In this document: piece by piece, positions 27,600 through 36,313 of the stretch
Position numbering within the stretch: the first letter of the stretch is position 1
Layout: each line of letters starts with the position of its first letter
From: Williamsia limnetica
GTDB taxonomy: Bacteria; Actinomycetota; Actinomycetes; Mycobacteriales; Mycobacteriaceae
DNA length: 64,000 nucleotides
Reading direction: 5' to 3'
Assembly: GCF_003217475.1 (NCBI RefSeq)
Contig: NZ_QJSP01000018.1
Location: 1 to 64,000 of the forward strand
Made by a program: the position numbers and the translations under genes
The notes under the pieces: generated by a model
Database searches by the model: none
What the model was told of the DNA's origin: nothing
Seen by the model: the letters and a program-made list of their open reading frames with translations, nothing else

Positions 27600-28472
27600 T
27601 CAGCCTGGGAAGATGATTGCCGGAACAGTTGCGGAGGCAACGATCTTCGCTGCCCTGGAACCCAGGAACACCCGCTTGATCGCGTCCCGTGGGGTGGTGC
27701 CGATCGCGAGGACCTCACCGTCGGACCACTCGATGGCGTCGAATGCGGCGTCCCAGTCGTTGCCGGTACTGATCGTCGTCGGGACGGTCTCGTCGATTAT
27801 CTTGTCCGTCACCAGCTTCTGCATGGACGCCGCCATCTGCTCCTTCCACGCCTGGAGCACGCTGCGTTCGACGTCGAAGCCGACCTCGGGTGGGAACATG
27901 TCCGCTGGGGTGACGCCGAAGGTGGCGACCCGCAGCGGGACGGTCATCTGCGCGGCGAGGGCCTTCGCTGACATGACGACGTCTTCACTGTGGTCATCTC
28001 CGGAATAGGCGCAGGTGACCCCGGTGATCCGCGCGCACTTGTACCCCTTGGGGGCCAGCGCCAGCGGGATGGAACTCGAATGCATCAGTCGACTGGTCGT
28101 CACGCCCAACGACATCCGGCCGTCATCGGATCCGTGGGTGGTGCCCAGGACGAGTACTTCGCCGTCGTGCTCGGTGAGTACCTTCTGGATCGACTTGGAC
28201 ACCGACCGCTCACTGACCCGGAGGTATGTCACCGCGGTGTCCGGCGCGCGTAGCGCCAGATGCGCGCGGGCCGCGGCTTCGGCGTCGTCGCCGTACCGCC
28301 GCGCGTAGGCACTGAACTCGGCGTCCACCCGAGCCAGAGATGGGGTCGTCCACGGTTTGGGGGTCGCGATGACCATGACCAGGTTGGTCGACAGTGCGCC
28401 GGCCAGGCTCGCGCCGAGTTCGACCGCTTCGTCACCACCCCGCCCGGGCTGGTATCCGACGATGACGCTCAT
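27600..28472 (-). CDS. Universal stress protein (UspA-like, tandem domain)
   Basis: 290 aa forming two Usp-like halves. The first begins MSVIVGYQPGRGGDEAVELG and includes LVLGTTHGSDDGRMSLGVTT with a small-residue nucleotide loop; the second ends VLAIGTTPRDAIKRVFLGSRA. The second glycine loop is only partly conserved, so ATP binding by that half is uncertain. It is the first gene of a pair with the permease; Usp-transporter pairs are common and suggest regulation of transport. The 261 nt upstream (28473-28733) is a divergent promoter region with nothing else recognisable. Confidence 0.85.
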   Translation of the reverse strand: MSVIVGYQPGRGGDEAVELGASLAGALSTNLVMVIATPKPWTTPSLARVDAEFSAYARRYGDDAEAAARAHLALRAPDTAVTYLRVSERSVSKSIQKVLTEHDGEVLVLGTTHGSDDGRMSLGVTTSRLMHSSSIPLALAPKGYKCARITGVTCAYSGDDHSEDVVMSAKALAAQMTVPLRVATFGVTPADMFPPEVGFDVERSVLQAWKEQMAASMQKLVTDKIIDETVPTTISTGNDWDAAFDAIEWSDGEVLAIGTTPRDAIKRVFLGSRAAKIVASATVPAIIFPG

Positions 28473-28721
28473 GGGCGTGCGTCAGCTGTCGGTGGCGACA
28501 ACGGATTCGCAGGCGGCGAATCTGCCGGTGTCGGCTGTGTGGCCATCGACGACCTCCGAATCTGTGTGGTGCAAAACATGTAACCACCGCAGGCACGATC
28601 CGGCGCGGTTAGCGACAAATCGTTTCCTCGGGCACAGATGTTCGTGCGGCCCGCGGCGGGTGCGCAGTAGAGAAGCCCGACGACCGTGGTCACCTTCGGG
28701 TGGGCGCTGAACGTGTTCTAT

Positions 28722-28727
28722 TAGGCT
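28722..28727 (+). promoter_or_regulatory. -10 hexamer (TAGGCT) for leaderless start of the first Mce-associated-like gene
   Basis: TAGGCT is followed by 6 nt and the GTG at 28734. No Shine-Dalgarno site is present. The same TTAGGCTGGTC stretch precedes the gene at 45550. Confidence 0.45.
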
Positions 28728-28733
28728 GGTCCG

Positions 28734-29366
28734 GTGTTGAACGTCCGTGTACTGCGCCCTGCCGTATCCGCGCAGGATCGCGCTCTGGTCGCCTCGGACA
28801 AGGCTGCGCGTGCACATCTGCGCACCACCGAGCGCGAACTGGCCGATTTGGAAGTCGAACTCGGTGAGCGCGAGCCTGACCGTAGGCCGCGGTGGCTCCT
28901 GGTCTTGGTGGCCGCAGTCGTGGTCGCAGCGGTCGCAGCAGCGATCGGCGGCTATCGCTATGTGCAGGCCGACCGGGGGTTCACCGACGCCCAGTACATG
29001 CAGGCCGCGACCGATCGGGTCGAGGTGTTGCTGACGCCCGAGGCCGGCGATGATGGCAAACGCGCCAGGGCGATCCTCGCGGGCGCGACCGGCTCGTTCG
29101 AAGACGAGTTCGCGCAATCCACCGACGCTTTCACGGCGTTCGTCCAAAAAATCGGCACGGTGTCGACGGGGACGGTCGACGGTGTCGGGATCTCGTCGAG
29201 ATCTGGTGAGCGCGCGACGTTGCTCGTCACCGCAGCGATCGAGGTGCGGACCGGTCTCGACACGGATCAGTCGAGGGCTCCCGCAGTACAACGCTTCCGG
29301 ATACAGGTCGACATGGTGCCCGACGAGGGCACCCTGAAGATCTCTGCGTTGGAGTTCTACCCGTGA
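28734..29366 (+). CDS. Mce-associated-like single-TM protein 1
   Basis: 210 aa: an N-terminal cytoplasmic segment rich in charged helix (TTERELADLEVELGEREPD), one TM helix (about 61-82, LVLVAAVVVAAVAAAIGG), then an extracytoplasmic NTF2-like domain. This matches the Mas proteins encoded beside mce operons, which stabilise Mce lipid importers. It is the first of four genes with 4-nt overlaps or less, all of the same plan. No yrbE, mce or mceG gene is nearby, so the partner is unknown. The start is a GTG 6 nt after a -10 hexamer. Confidence 0.7.
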   Translation: MLNVRVLRPAVSAQDRALVASDKAARAHLRTTERELADLEVELGEREPDRRPRWLLVLVAAVVVAAVAAAIGGYRYVQADRGFTDAQYMQAATDRVEVLLTPEAGDDGKRARAILAGATGSFEDEFAQSTDAFTAFVQKIGTVSTGTVDGVGISSRSGERATLLVTAAIEVRTGLDTDQSRAPAVQRFRIQVDMVPDEGTLKISALEFYP

Positions 29367-29842
29367 CCGCGCGCCGTATGTGGTGCTGGTATCTGGCGAA
29401 CCTGGTGATTGTCGTCGTCTGCGTGATCGTTCTGACAGCGGCCTGGCAACTCCATCGAAGCGACGAGAAACTGGCCACCAACCGTTCTGAGGTACTCGAG
29501 CTGGCGGGACCGGCTGTGGCTACGTTGTTCTCAGTCGAGTCGGGCGACATCGACGCGCAGCGACAGCGTGCCCTGGCCGTGGTGACCGACGAGTTCGCAC
29601 GCGAATACGGGCAGTTCTTGAAGTCGACGACGGCACCTTCCGAGCCCCTGACCGTCACATGGGAGCCGGTGCACACAGGGATTTCCGCGGTCGCGTCGGA
29701 CCATGTCGACGCAGTGGTCTCGGCAGCGGTCACCGAGGCTCGGCCCGGTGCCGAATCCGTCGACTACACCAAGGTTCTGGACGTCAGGTTCGAACGATCC
29801 GGCGATGACTGGAAGATCGCCAGGGCGGACGAGGTGCTGTGA
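29363..29842 (+). CDS. Mce-associated-like single-TM protein 2
   Basis: 159 aa: a short cytoplasmic N terminus, a TM helix (about 9-28, YLANLVIVVVCVIVLTAAW) and an extracytoplasmic domain ending DVRFERSGDDWKIARADEV, the typical last strands of Mas/NTF2-like folds. GTG start overlaps the previous stop by 4 nt, and its stop overlaps the next start by 4 nt. It probably works as a subunit with its three neighbours in the cell envelope. Confidence 0.68.
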   Translation: MTARRMWCWYLANLVIVVVCVIVLTAAWQLHRSDEKLATNRSEVLELAGPAVATLFSVESGDIDAQRQRALAVVTDEFAREYGQFLKSTTAPSEPLTVTWEPVHTGISAVASDHVDAVVSAAVTEARPGAESVDYTKVLDVRFERSGDDWKIARADEVL

Positions 29843-30465
29843 GCACTCCAGAGAACGACCCGTCGGCAGGCTCGTCGCGGCGGCTCCAGGCGGCACGTCT
29901 ACGGGTGGCCGACGCGCGAGCGGAGGCCGAGCGGGCGCGCGCCGGCGCCGAGCAGGCCTGGGCGAACCTGGCGGTTCGGAGACGACGCGCGGTGACGGTG
30001 GTGAGCAGCGGCTGCGCGGCGCTGTGCGTGGTCATACTGGTAGCAGTTCTCGTGCTCGTCGTCGCGCACCGCGGGGCGGTATCGGACCGCGCCCGCGACG
30101 CGGATGTCCTGGCCGATACCCGGTCCGCGGTGACCACTCTGCTGACCATCGACCCGGCGCGGGCCCAGGAGTTCGTGGACAGCGCTCTTGCCGTCACCAC
30201 CGGCCCGCAACGTGAACGCCTCGAGAACTCGCGTTCGGAGCTGCTGGACGTCATCGGCGGGTTGCGGGTGCCGAGCACCGGGCAGGTCCTGTCCGCGGGC
30301 ATCGTCGGCGACGCCTCCGATGACTCCGCCGATGTCCTGGTGGTCGCCGAAGGCACCAACCCGACCGTGCTGGGGGCCGACCCGGCGCAGAGTCGGGTCG
30401 CTGTGCTGGTGACGATGAAGGAGACCGGCGGACGCTGGAAGATCGATCGGACGCAACTGCAATGA
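29839..30465 (+). CDS. Mce-associated-like single-TM protein 3
   Basis: 208 aa. The N terminus holds an Ala/Arg/Glu-rich coiled-coil-like helix (RLRVADARAEAERARAGAEQ), a TM helix (about 50-75, VVSSGCAALCVVILVAVLVLVV) and an extracytoplasmic NTF2-like domain ending GGRWKIDRTQLQ. It overlaps both neighbours by 4 nt. The N-terminal coiled coil suggests interaction with another component on the cytoplasmic side. Confidence 0.68.
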   Translation: MSTPENDPSAGSSRRLQAARLRVADARAEAERARAGAEQAWANLAVRRRRAVTVVSSGCAALCVVILVAVLVLVVAHRGAVSDRARDADVLADTRSAVTTLLTIDPARAQEFVDSALAVTTGPQRERLENSRSELLDVIGGLRVPSTGQVLSAGIVGDASDDSADVLVVAEGTNPTVLGADPAQSRVAVLVTMKETGGRWKIDRTQLQ

Positions 30466-30980
30466 GTGGACTGAGAGAAAATCTGACCAGATCTGCTGTG
30501 GCAGGGCCGATCCTGGCGGCTGTTCTGGTGGTCCTGATCGCCGTCGCGGTGGTGGGCTTTCTCGGGCCGTCCATCCCCGGCCGGGCGGATGAGGCCGCGC
30601 GTCGGCAGGTGCAGTTGGCCACCACCGACGCGGTCAGCTCGTTGATGACCTTCGGCCCCGATTCGCTGATTTCGCAACAGCGTACGGTCGGTCCGAAACT
30701 CACCGGGCGTCTGCTCCTCGAGTTTCGTAGTCAGGGCCCCGGGGTGGTGTTGCCGACCGCGGTGGAATCGAAGGTCGTGATGACGGGCCGGGTACTGGCC
30801 ACCGCGGTGAACCGGATGGCCGACGACACCGCCCGGGTGCTGGTTTTCGTGAATCAGAGCATCGTGTTGCCCGCGGCCGGTGCTGAGCCCGAGGTGGTGG
30901 CTGTCACACGCTGGGCCGACATGCGTAAGGTCAACGGAAATTGGCTGCTTGCCGGGTTGCAACAGGTCGGGCCCGGATAG
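30462..30980 (+). CDS. Mce-associated-like single-TM protein 4
   Basis: 172 aa: TM helix about 12-35 (AVAGPILAAVLVVLIAVAVV) after a short basic N terminus, then the extracytoplasmic domain ending MRKVNGNWLLAGLQQV, closely similar in type to its three predecessors. It is the last gene of the tight cluster; the next gene starts 29 nt later and encodes a soluble flavoprotein. Confidence 0.68.
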   Translation: MSGLRENLTRSAVAGPILAAVLVVLIAVAVVGFLGPSIPGRADEAARRQVQLATTDAVSSLMTFGPDSLISQQRTVGPKLTGRLLLEFRSQGPGVVLPTAVESKVVMTGRVLATAVNRMADDTARVLVFVNQSIVLPAAGAEPEVVAVTRWADMRKVNGNWLLAGLQQVGPG

Positions 30981-31009
30981 CACGAGAATCCGTGGGATGT
31001 GAGGTGGCA

Positions 31010-32212
31010 ATGAGTGCCGCAATGGTGATTGTCGGGGCCGGACTCGGTGGTGCGCGACTGGTGGCCGATCTTCGGAACGAGGGCTACGAGGGCGAGCTGA
31101 TCCTGATCGGCAAGGAGGCCCGTATCCCTTATGACCGGCCACCTCTGTCCAAGGCTGTGCTGACGGGAGACAAGGACGACGTCGACCTGCAGCCCCAGGA
31201 GTTCTACACCGAAAAGGACGTCGATCTCCGGACCGGAATGTGCGTCACCTCAATCGATCCGGACGCACACACGGTGACCGTCGAACCGGTCGAGGGTGGG
31301 GAAGCGGAAACCGTTGCCTACAGCACGTTGATACTCGCCACGGGTCTCGACCCCCGTAGCCTGCCGTTCGCCGCGGGCAAGTCGGGCGTACACACCCTGC
31401 GTACCTACGACGACGCGATGGCGCTGCGGTCGGAGATCGAGGGCGCGTCCACCGCGGTGGTGATCGGGGCCGGGTTCATCGGCTGCGAGGTCGCGGCGAG
31501 CCTGAGCACCAAGGGCCTCGAGGTCACCGTGGTCGAACCGGCGCTTGCTCCGCTGGCGATCGCGCTCGGAGAGCAGGTCGGCACCATGGTCGGCAGAATC
31601 CATGCCGACCGCGGCGTGCAGATCCGTACCGGCGTCGGGGTCACCGGTATCACCGGTGAGGACAAGGTGACCGGCGTGACGCTGGCGGACGGCACCGAGT
31701 TGCCCGCCGACATCGTGGTCCTGGGAATCGGCTCGACCCCCGTGGTCGACTACCTCGAGGGATCGGGCATCGCACTCGCCGACCGCGAATTCGGTGGCGG
31801 GATCGCCTGCGACGAGGTTGGCCGCACCAGTGCGCCGGATGTCTACGCCATCGGCGATGTCGCCAACTGGCGCGACGAGCACGGCGTTCCGTCCCGGGTC
31901 GAGCACTGGAACAACGTCGTCGAGCAGGCTGCGAAAGTTGCCTATGCGATCCTCGGTGTCGATGAGTCGAATGCCCGCCCGTTTGTTCCGTACTTCTGGA
32001 GCGACCAGTTCGAGGTGAAGGTGCAGGCCCTGGGACATCCCTCGGCGGGCGACGACGTCCACGTGATCTCTGATGACGGCACCAAGTTCGTCGTCTATTA
32101 CAGCCGCGACGGCGTGTTCACAGCCGTGGTCGGCGCAGGTAAGGCCGGCGCCGTGATGAAGATGCGGGCCAAGCTTCTCGAGAAGACGCCGATCTCGGAA
32201 CTGCTCGGCTGA
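31010..32212 (+). CDS. FAD-dependent ferredoxin/rubredoxin reductase
   Basis: 400 aa with two dinucleotide folds: FAD-binding VIVGAGLGGARLVADLR at the N terminus and NAD(P)-binding VVIGAGFIGCEVAASL near 155, plus the C-terminal FAD motif TSAPDVYAIGDVANW. This is the oxygenase-type ferredoxin reductase family, which passes electrons from NAD(P)H to a ferredoxin serving P450s or dioxygenases. The ATG at 31010 follows GTGAGGTGG. The longer frame upstream would overlap the Mas-like gene and is rejected. The P450 at 18.1 kb is one possible client. It overlaps the AlkD-like gene by 1 nt. Confidence 0.88.
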   Translation: MSAAMVIVGAGLGGARLVADLRNEGYEGELILIGKEARIPYDRPPLSKAVLTGDKDDVDLQPQEFYTEKDVDLRTGMCVTSIDPDAHTVTVEPVEGGEAETVAYSTLILATGLDPRSLPFAAGKSGVHTLRTYDDAMALRSEIEGASTAVVIGAGFIGCEVAASLSTKGLEVTVVEPALAPLAIALGEQVGTMVGRIHADRGVQIRTGVGVTGITGEDKVTGVTLADGTELPADIVVLGIGSTPVVDYLEGSGIALADREFGGGIACDEVGRTSAPDVYAIGDVANWRDEHGVPSRVEHWNNVVEQAAKVAYAILGVDESNARPFVPYFWSDQFEVKVQALGHPSAGDDVHVISDDGTKFVVYYSRDGVFTAVVGAGKAGAVMKMRAKLLEKTPISELLG

Positions 32213-32946
32213 TGCCCGTCGCCGGGCCGGTGCCGACGGCGGCGGCGGTCACGGCGGCCCTGGCGGAGCTGGCAGATCCGGCCCGTGCGGAGAGCTCGGC
32301 GTGGTTCTTCAAGACCGGACCCGGCGAGTACGGCGAAGGCGATCGGTTCATCGGCGTGAGTGTGCCCGCGCAACGCAAGGTGGCCAAGGCTTTTCGCGGT
32401 CTCGACCGGGCAGGTGTCGAAATGTTGCTCGCGAGCGACATCCATGAGCACCGGTTGACCGGGCTGCTGCTGCTGCGATCGAGTTTCGAGAAGGCGCACT
32501 CAGAGTCCGACCGCGACGCCTGGGTCCGATGCTATGTCGACGCGGTGTTCGCAGGGCGGGTCAACAACTGGGATCTCGTCGATTCGTCGGCACCCTATGT
32601 TCTCGGCGAATCACTGGTCGGAAAGGATCATTCGCCTCTGTTTGCGCTGGTCGCCGACCGTGATCTATGGCGGCGCCGGGTCGCGATTCTCGCGACGCAT
32701 GCCTTCATCAAACGCGGTGACGGCACAACGCTGCTCGAGTTGGCACCGCTGGCCCTCGATGATCGTCGTGATCTGATCCAGAAGGCGGTGGGCTGGATGC
32801 TGCGAGAGACCGGTAAGCGGGTGGACAACACCGTGCTGCTCGACTTCCTCGAGCAGCATGCAGCCGTCATGGGTCGCACGGCCCTGAGCTATGCCACCGA
32901 GCACCTCACGGCCCCGCAGCGCGCTCACTTTCGACAGTTGCGCTGA
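32212..32946 (+). CDS. DNA alkylation repair protein (AlkD-like, HEAT-repeat glycosylase)
   Basis: 244-aa all-helical protein. Family hallmarks are GVSVPAQRKVAK, VNNWDLVDSSAP with the catalytic-site Trp-Asp, RRRVAILATHAFIKRG and KAVGWMLRETGKR. AlkD removes 3-methyladenine and 7-methylguanine without base flipping. The ATG overlaps the upstream stop (TGATG), so it is translationally coupled to the reductase, although no functional link is evident. It ends 10 nt from the convergent kshB gene. Confidence 0.9.
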   Translation: MPVAGPVPTAAAVTAALAELADPARAESSAWFFKTGPGEYGEGDRFIGVSVPAQRKVAKAFRGLDRAGVEMLLASDIHEHRLTGLLLLRSSFEKAHSESDRDAWVRCYVDAVFAGRVNNWDLVDSSAPYVLGESLVGKDHSPLFALVADRDLWRRRVAILATHAFIKRGDGTTLLELAPLALDDRRDLIQKAVGWMLRETGKRVDNTVLLDFLEQHAAVMGRTALSYATEHLTAPQRAHFRQLR

Positions 32947-32955
32947 ACTACTGCT

Positions 32956-34005
32956 TCAGAATTCGATCTTCAAAGTGTTCGACGTCGGTCGGGCCTGGCA
33001 CCCGAGGATGTATCCGTCGGCGATGTCGTCCTCGTCGAGCGCGCCGATGTTCTCCATCTCCACCGTGCCCTCCGTGACGGTGCATGCGCACGATCCACAC
33101 TCGCCCTCGCGACATGAGTACGGGACGTCGAGGCCGGCCGACAGCATGATGTCGACGAGGGTCTGGCTTCGCGGCCAAGCCATCTCGTGCACCTCGCCAT
33201 CGAGTTCGACCTCCACCGAGGCGGCGTCCGCGATCTCTTCCTCGGTGAGTTCGGCGGGCGCGGTGTCCTCGAACGGGTCGCCGGACAGCGAGCTGAAGAC
33301 CTCGGCGTGCACCTGGTGATGCGACATCCCTATCGCGGCGAGGGCTTTGTGTACTGCGTCCATGAACGGGCCCGGCCCACACATGTACGCGTTGTAGGCC
33401 TTGAACGGACGCAGGAGCGTGGCGAGCGATTCGACCGACGGCATGCCCTGCACCGACTGCAGCCAGTGGATCACGGTGAGACGGTCGTGGAACCTCTCCT
33501 GCAACCCGCGCAACTCGGCAGCGAAGATCACATCGCTCTCGCTGCGATTGGCGTAGACCAACAGCACTCGGCCGCTCCCTTGCGACAGTGCCGACTTGAG
33601 GATCGACATCACCGGGGTGATACCGCTGCCTGCGCCGAGTAGCAAGATCGGCGCGTCCAGATCGGCGGGCGTGAAGACACCCGACGGTGGCAGGACCTCG
33701 ATCTGGTCGCCGGCTGCGACGTTGTCGCAGAGCCAGTTCGAGCCGTACCCGTCTGCGGTCCGCTTGACGGTCACCTTGGGCTTCTCATCGCCGAAGGGCG
33801 ATGAGGCCAGCGAATAGCACCGGGCCACCGACCCCGTCCGGTCACTGGGGATGCGCAGCGTCAGGAATTGGCCGGGCTTGTAGTGGAATCGCTCGGTGCT
33901 GTCCTCCGGCACGTCGAAGACCAACGATTTGGCGTCGCCGGTCTCGTCGATCACGTCGGCCACGGTCAGCACAACGCTCCGGGTGCTGTGCGGGGACACG
34001 GTCAC
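32956..34005 (-). CDS. kshB: 3-Ketosteroid-9-alpha-hydroxylase reductase subunit (KshB-like)
   Basis: 349 aa. A ferredoxin-NADP reductase-type FAD domain (RCYSLASSP) and NAD domain (GAGSGITPVMSIL, YMCGPGPFMD) are followed by a C-terminal plant-type [2Fe-2S] domain with C298, C303, C306 and C336. This is the KshB/HmpF arrangement; KshB feeds electrons to KshA, which opens the steroid B ring in cholesterol degradation. A KstR-like operator lies 38 nt upstream, which supports the steroid assignment. The GTG start follows TAGGAGG. KshB-like reductases may serve several oxygenases, so the exact partner is inferred. Confidence 0.86.
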   Translation of the reverse strand: MTVSPHSTRSVVLTVADVIDETGDAKSLVFDVPEDSTERFHYKPGQFLTLRIPSDRTGSVARCYSLASSPFGDEKPKVTVKRTADGYGSNWLCDNVAAGDQIEVLPPSGVFTPADLDAPILLLGAGSGITPVMSILKSALSQGSGRVLLVYANRSESDVIFAAELRGLQERFHDRLTVIHWLQSVQGMPSVESLATLLRPFKAYNAYMCGPGPFMDAVHKALAAIGMSHHQVHAEVFSSLSGDPFEDTAPAELTEEEIADAASVEVELDGEVHEMAWPRSQTLVDIMLSAGLDVPYSCREGECGSCACTVTEGTVEMENIGALDEDDIADGYILGCQARPTSNTLKIEF

Positions 34006-34043
34006 CGGCGTACCTCCTAGTCGTGGAGAAGATGCCTCAAAAC

Positions 34044-34057
34044 AGGAACACGTTCTA
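34044..34057 (-). promoter_or_regulatory. KstR-like operator upstream of kshB
   Basis: AGGAACACGTTCTA matches the KstR consensus TNNAACNNGTTNNA at all but the first position. It sits 38 nt upstream of the kshB GTG and overlaps the mftR stop codon. KstR represses cholesterol-catabolism genes in Mycobacterium and Rhodococcus and is known to control kshB. Confidence 0.65.
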
Positions 34058-34777
34058 ATTTAGATTACCAGTGTCGGCGCTCGGTGCCGACCGTCCCTCG
34101 ATGCCAGGTGAGAGAACGTCCTGCAGTCCGAGGGTCAGTATCCGGCTGCCCTGGGTGAGGAGTTCATCGAGGTCGGACTCGGGGTCCTCGAGCCACTGCT
34201 CGTACGCGGCCAGTGCGGTGGCCAGCAGTGTCCACGCCACGGTCTGCGGTACGAGGGCCGACAGGTCACTGCCGGTGCGCGACGCGACGAACTCCGCGAC
34301 GACGTTGCGCCATCCGGTGTACATGAGCATCGAATGTGCTTGCAGGGCGGGCACCCCCAGCAGCAGGCGCATCCTGCGTCGGTGGTGTTCGCGATGCTCT
34401 GCGGGTACCTCGTTGAAGGCGAGCAGGGCGGTGTGCAGCGCTTCCGCCACAGGCATGTCCGGGGGTACCTCGGAAAGGAGGCGTCGCATGTCCTGGAGAT
34501 GTTCGTCGAAATCGCCCCACGCGATCGCGTTCTTCGAGGAGTAGTAGCGAAAGAGGGTCCGCCGTGCGATCCCGGCTGCCGCGGCGATGTCGTCCACACT
34601 CGTCTCGTCGAAGCCGGCCTCGGTGAACAGGTCGATGGCGGCCTCGGTGATCTTCGACTTGGTGGTGCTGGGTCGCCTGCCGATCTGAGCGGTCATGACA
34701 CCCGTAATCTGCTGGTCAACGGACAGTCCCTCCATGCCCCGGGCATCAGCTTGGGTCGCGGGTGCACCAGAGGTCAT
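34055..34777 (-). CDS. mftR: Mycofactocin system TetR-family regulator
   Basis: 240 aa. The HTH region contains ITEAAIDLFTEAGFDETSVD and GIARRTLFRYYSSKNAIAWG, then DFDEHLQDMRRLL, a segment characteristic of MftR. In mycobacteria MftR represses the mft genes and responds to long-chain acyl-CoAs. It is upstream of mftA on the opposite strand, with an alpha/beta hydrolase gene between. Alternative start at residue 28 (MTAQIGRRP) would still include the whole HTH. Its stop codon lies inside the KstR-like site of kshB. Confidence 0.9.
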   Translation of the reverse strand: MTSGAPATQADARGMEGLSVDQQITGVMTAQIGRRPSTTKSKITEAAIDLFTEAGFDETSVDDIAAAAGIARRTLFRYYSSKNAIAWGDFDEHLQDMRRLLSEVPPDMPVAEALHTALLAFNEVPAEHREHHRRRMRLLLGVPALQAHSMLMYTGWRNVVAEFVASRTGSDLSALVPQTVAWTLLATALAAYEQWLEDPESDLDELLTQGSRILTLGLQDVLSPGIEGRSAPSADTGNLN

Positions 34778-34786
34778 GGTAGTTGC

Positions 34787-35692
34787 TCACCGGTTGACGA
34801 AGTCGAGTACCGCAGCAGTGAACGCGTCGTTGTCGTCACCTGCTGCCGTGTGGCCCGCGCCGGTGAGTTCGACGACATCGACCGTCGGGACCAGCTTCAC
34901 GAAATCGCGGACCGCCTGTTCGCTGACGACGTCCGAGAGTCTGCCTCTGATCAGCTGGATCGGAATGGTCAGCGATTGCGCCTGCCGTTCCAGGAGATCG
35001 GTGCGAATCATGGACTCGTCGCTCGGAGGTGTGAGGAACGCCGGATCCCAATGCCAGTACCAACGGCCGTCGTCGCGCTTTCGAAGGTTCCGTTTGAGAC
35101 CTTCCGAGGGGCCGGTGGCCCGGCGGTGCGGTAGATACTCGGCGATCGCGGCGGCGGCCTGGTCGAGATCGTCGAAACCATCCACATTGCCGGCCATGAA
35201 GTCCCGGATTCGCTGACTGCCGGCCTTCTCGAACCGTGGAACCACATCGACCAGTACCAATTTGTCGACCGCACCGGTGGGAGCCAGTGCGGATATGCCG
35301 ATGCCGGCCATCCCACCCATGCTGGCGCCGACGATCGTCACCGGATCGTGTCGTCCGGTCAGCGTCGGGATCTGCTCGAGTACCGCCAGCCCGTCCCTGT
35401 TCTGAGCCTGCAGGCTGTAGTCGGCCGCCGGGTCCCAGTCACTGTCGCCGTGGCCACGGCTGTCGAGTGCGATCACATCCGAACCACGCTGGGCGAGCAC
35501 CCGGCCGGTGTTCTTCCAGGAATGGCGCGTCTGGCCGCCGCCGTGCAGGAGCAAGATCGTGCTCGCGGGGGAGTCGCCATTGCGGACCGCCGTCCAGTGA
35601 TCGGCCGCCAGCGAGAGTCCGCCGGAGCCGCGCAATCGCACCCCCGTCGGTTGAAATGCCCCCGTCGGTTGTGGTGCATCGGCTTCATCCAC
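34787..35692 (-). CDS. Alpha/beta-hydrolase
   Basis: 301-aa hydrolase fold. The oxyanion region is LLHGGGQTRHSW, the nucleophile serine lies in GASMGG, and the catalytic histidine in TGAGHTAAGDD; RGHGDSDW is typical of epoxide/ester hydrolase-like members. The GTG at 35692 is chosen because it has GAGAGGAG at proper spacing; a longer frame starting 39 codons upstream has no such site. It precedes mftR on the same strand by 9 nt and diverges from mftA. Its role in or beside the mycofactocin system is unknown. Confidence 0.82.
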   Translation of the reverse strand: MDEADAPQPTGAFQPTGVRLRGSGGLSLAADHWTAVRNGDSPASTILLLHGGGQTRHSWKNTGRVLAQRGSDVIALDSRGHGDSDWDPAADYSLQAQNRDGLAVLEQIPTLTGRHDPVTIVGASMGGMAGIGISALAPTGAVDKLVLVDVVPRFEKAGSQRIRDFMAGNVDGFDDLDQAAAAIAEYLPHRRATGPSEGLKRNLRKRDDGRWYWHWDPAFLTPPSDESMIRTDLLERQAQSLTIPIQLIRGRLSDVVSEQAVRDFVKLVPTVDVVELTGAGHTAAGDDNDAFTAAVLDFVNR

Positions 35693-35795
35693 GTCGCGCT
35701 CCTCTCGGTTTCCCGTCTTCGACCATCTCACTGAGGTCGGGCACCTGTCCTTTCGGGTGGTTTTTGACGACTTCCGAATAGATTCTCCGCAACGC

Positions 35796-35818
35796 TGGCA
35801 TTTGTGCACTGAGTGCCA
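35796..35818 (+). promoter_or_regulatory. Inverted repeat in the mftA promoter region, candidate MftR operator
   Basis: TGGCA (35796-35800) and TGCCA (35814-35818) flank a 13-nt centre containing the palindrome GTGCAC. It lies 44 nt upstream of the mftA ATG within the 170-nt divergent promoter region. Short arms make this a weak call. Confidence 0.35.
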
Positions 35819-35862
35819 TTATGGTGATGGTCACAGTCCCGACTACATCTGGAGGCAATCAC

Positions 35863-35979
35863 ATGAGCGCTCAGAATCCGGCTTCACAGTCCGACAGCAT
35901 CACCTCGACGGAATCCGAGCTGGTCTCGGAATCGTTGGTCGAAGAGGTGTCGATCGACGGCATGTGCGGCGTCTACTGA
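35863..35979 (+). CDS. mftA: Mycofactocin precursor peptide
   Basis: 38-aa peptide, too short for routine ORF calling. It has a Ser/Glu-rich leader and the invariant C terminus IDGMCGVY. The last Val-Tyr pair becomes the redox cofactor core after oxidative decarboxylation and crosslinking by MftC; the rest is leader bound by MftB. GGAGG at 35851-35855 is 7 nt before the ATG. mftB starts 1 nt after the stop. The divergent region upstream should contain the promoter controlled by MftR. Confidence 0.97.
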   Translation: MSAQNPASQSDSITSTESELVSESLVEEVSIDGMCGVY

Positions 35980-35980
35980 C

Positions 35981-36271
35981 ATGAGTGTTGCCACGACTGA
36001 TCTTGTCTTCGACGCTGATCGGGCGTGGGTGCTGAACTCTTCGGTCGCATTGCGGCCCGAACCGTTTGGTGCGCTGCTGTACCACTTCGGCACTCGTAAG
36101 CTGTCGTTTCTCAAGAATCTGACAGTGGTCGAAGTGGTGCAGTCGCTGCCCCAACACGCGAGTGCCACCGACGCCCTGGCCGCAGCCGGCATTGCCGACA
36201 GCGACCGCCCGCTCTACCTGAATGCGCTTGCCGCACTGGCTGCTTCGGGCATGATCGTCCAACCCTCTTGA
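35981..36271 (+). CDS. mftB: Mycofactocin peptide chaperone (RRE domain)
   Basis: 96 aa, the usual size for MftB, a winged-helix RRE domain that holds the MftA leader and presents it to MftC. Typical features are WVLNSSVALRPEPFGALLYH near the N terminus and the conserved FLKN segment. It follows mftA by a single nucleotide and precedes mftC by 42 nt, so the three form one transcript. Confidence 0.96.
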   Translation: MSVATTDLVFDADRAWVLNSSVALRPEPFGALLYHFGTRKLSFLKNLTVVEVVQSLPQHASATDALAAAGIADSDRPLYLNALAALAASGMIVQPS

Positions 36272-36313
36272 GTTTCGGCACTGCCGTTGCTCCAGCCCCT
36301 TGAGGACTCTGCC

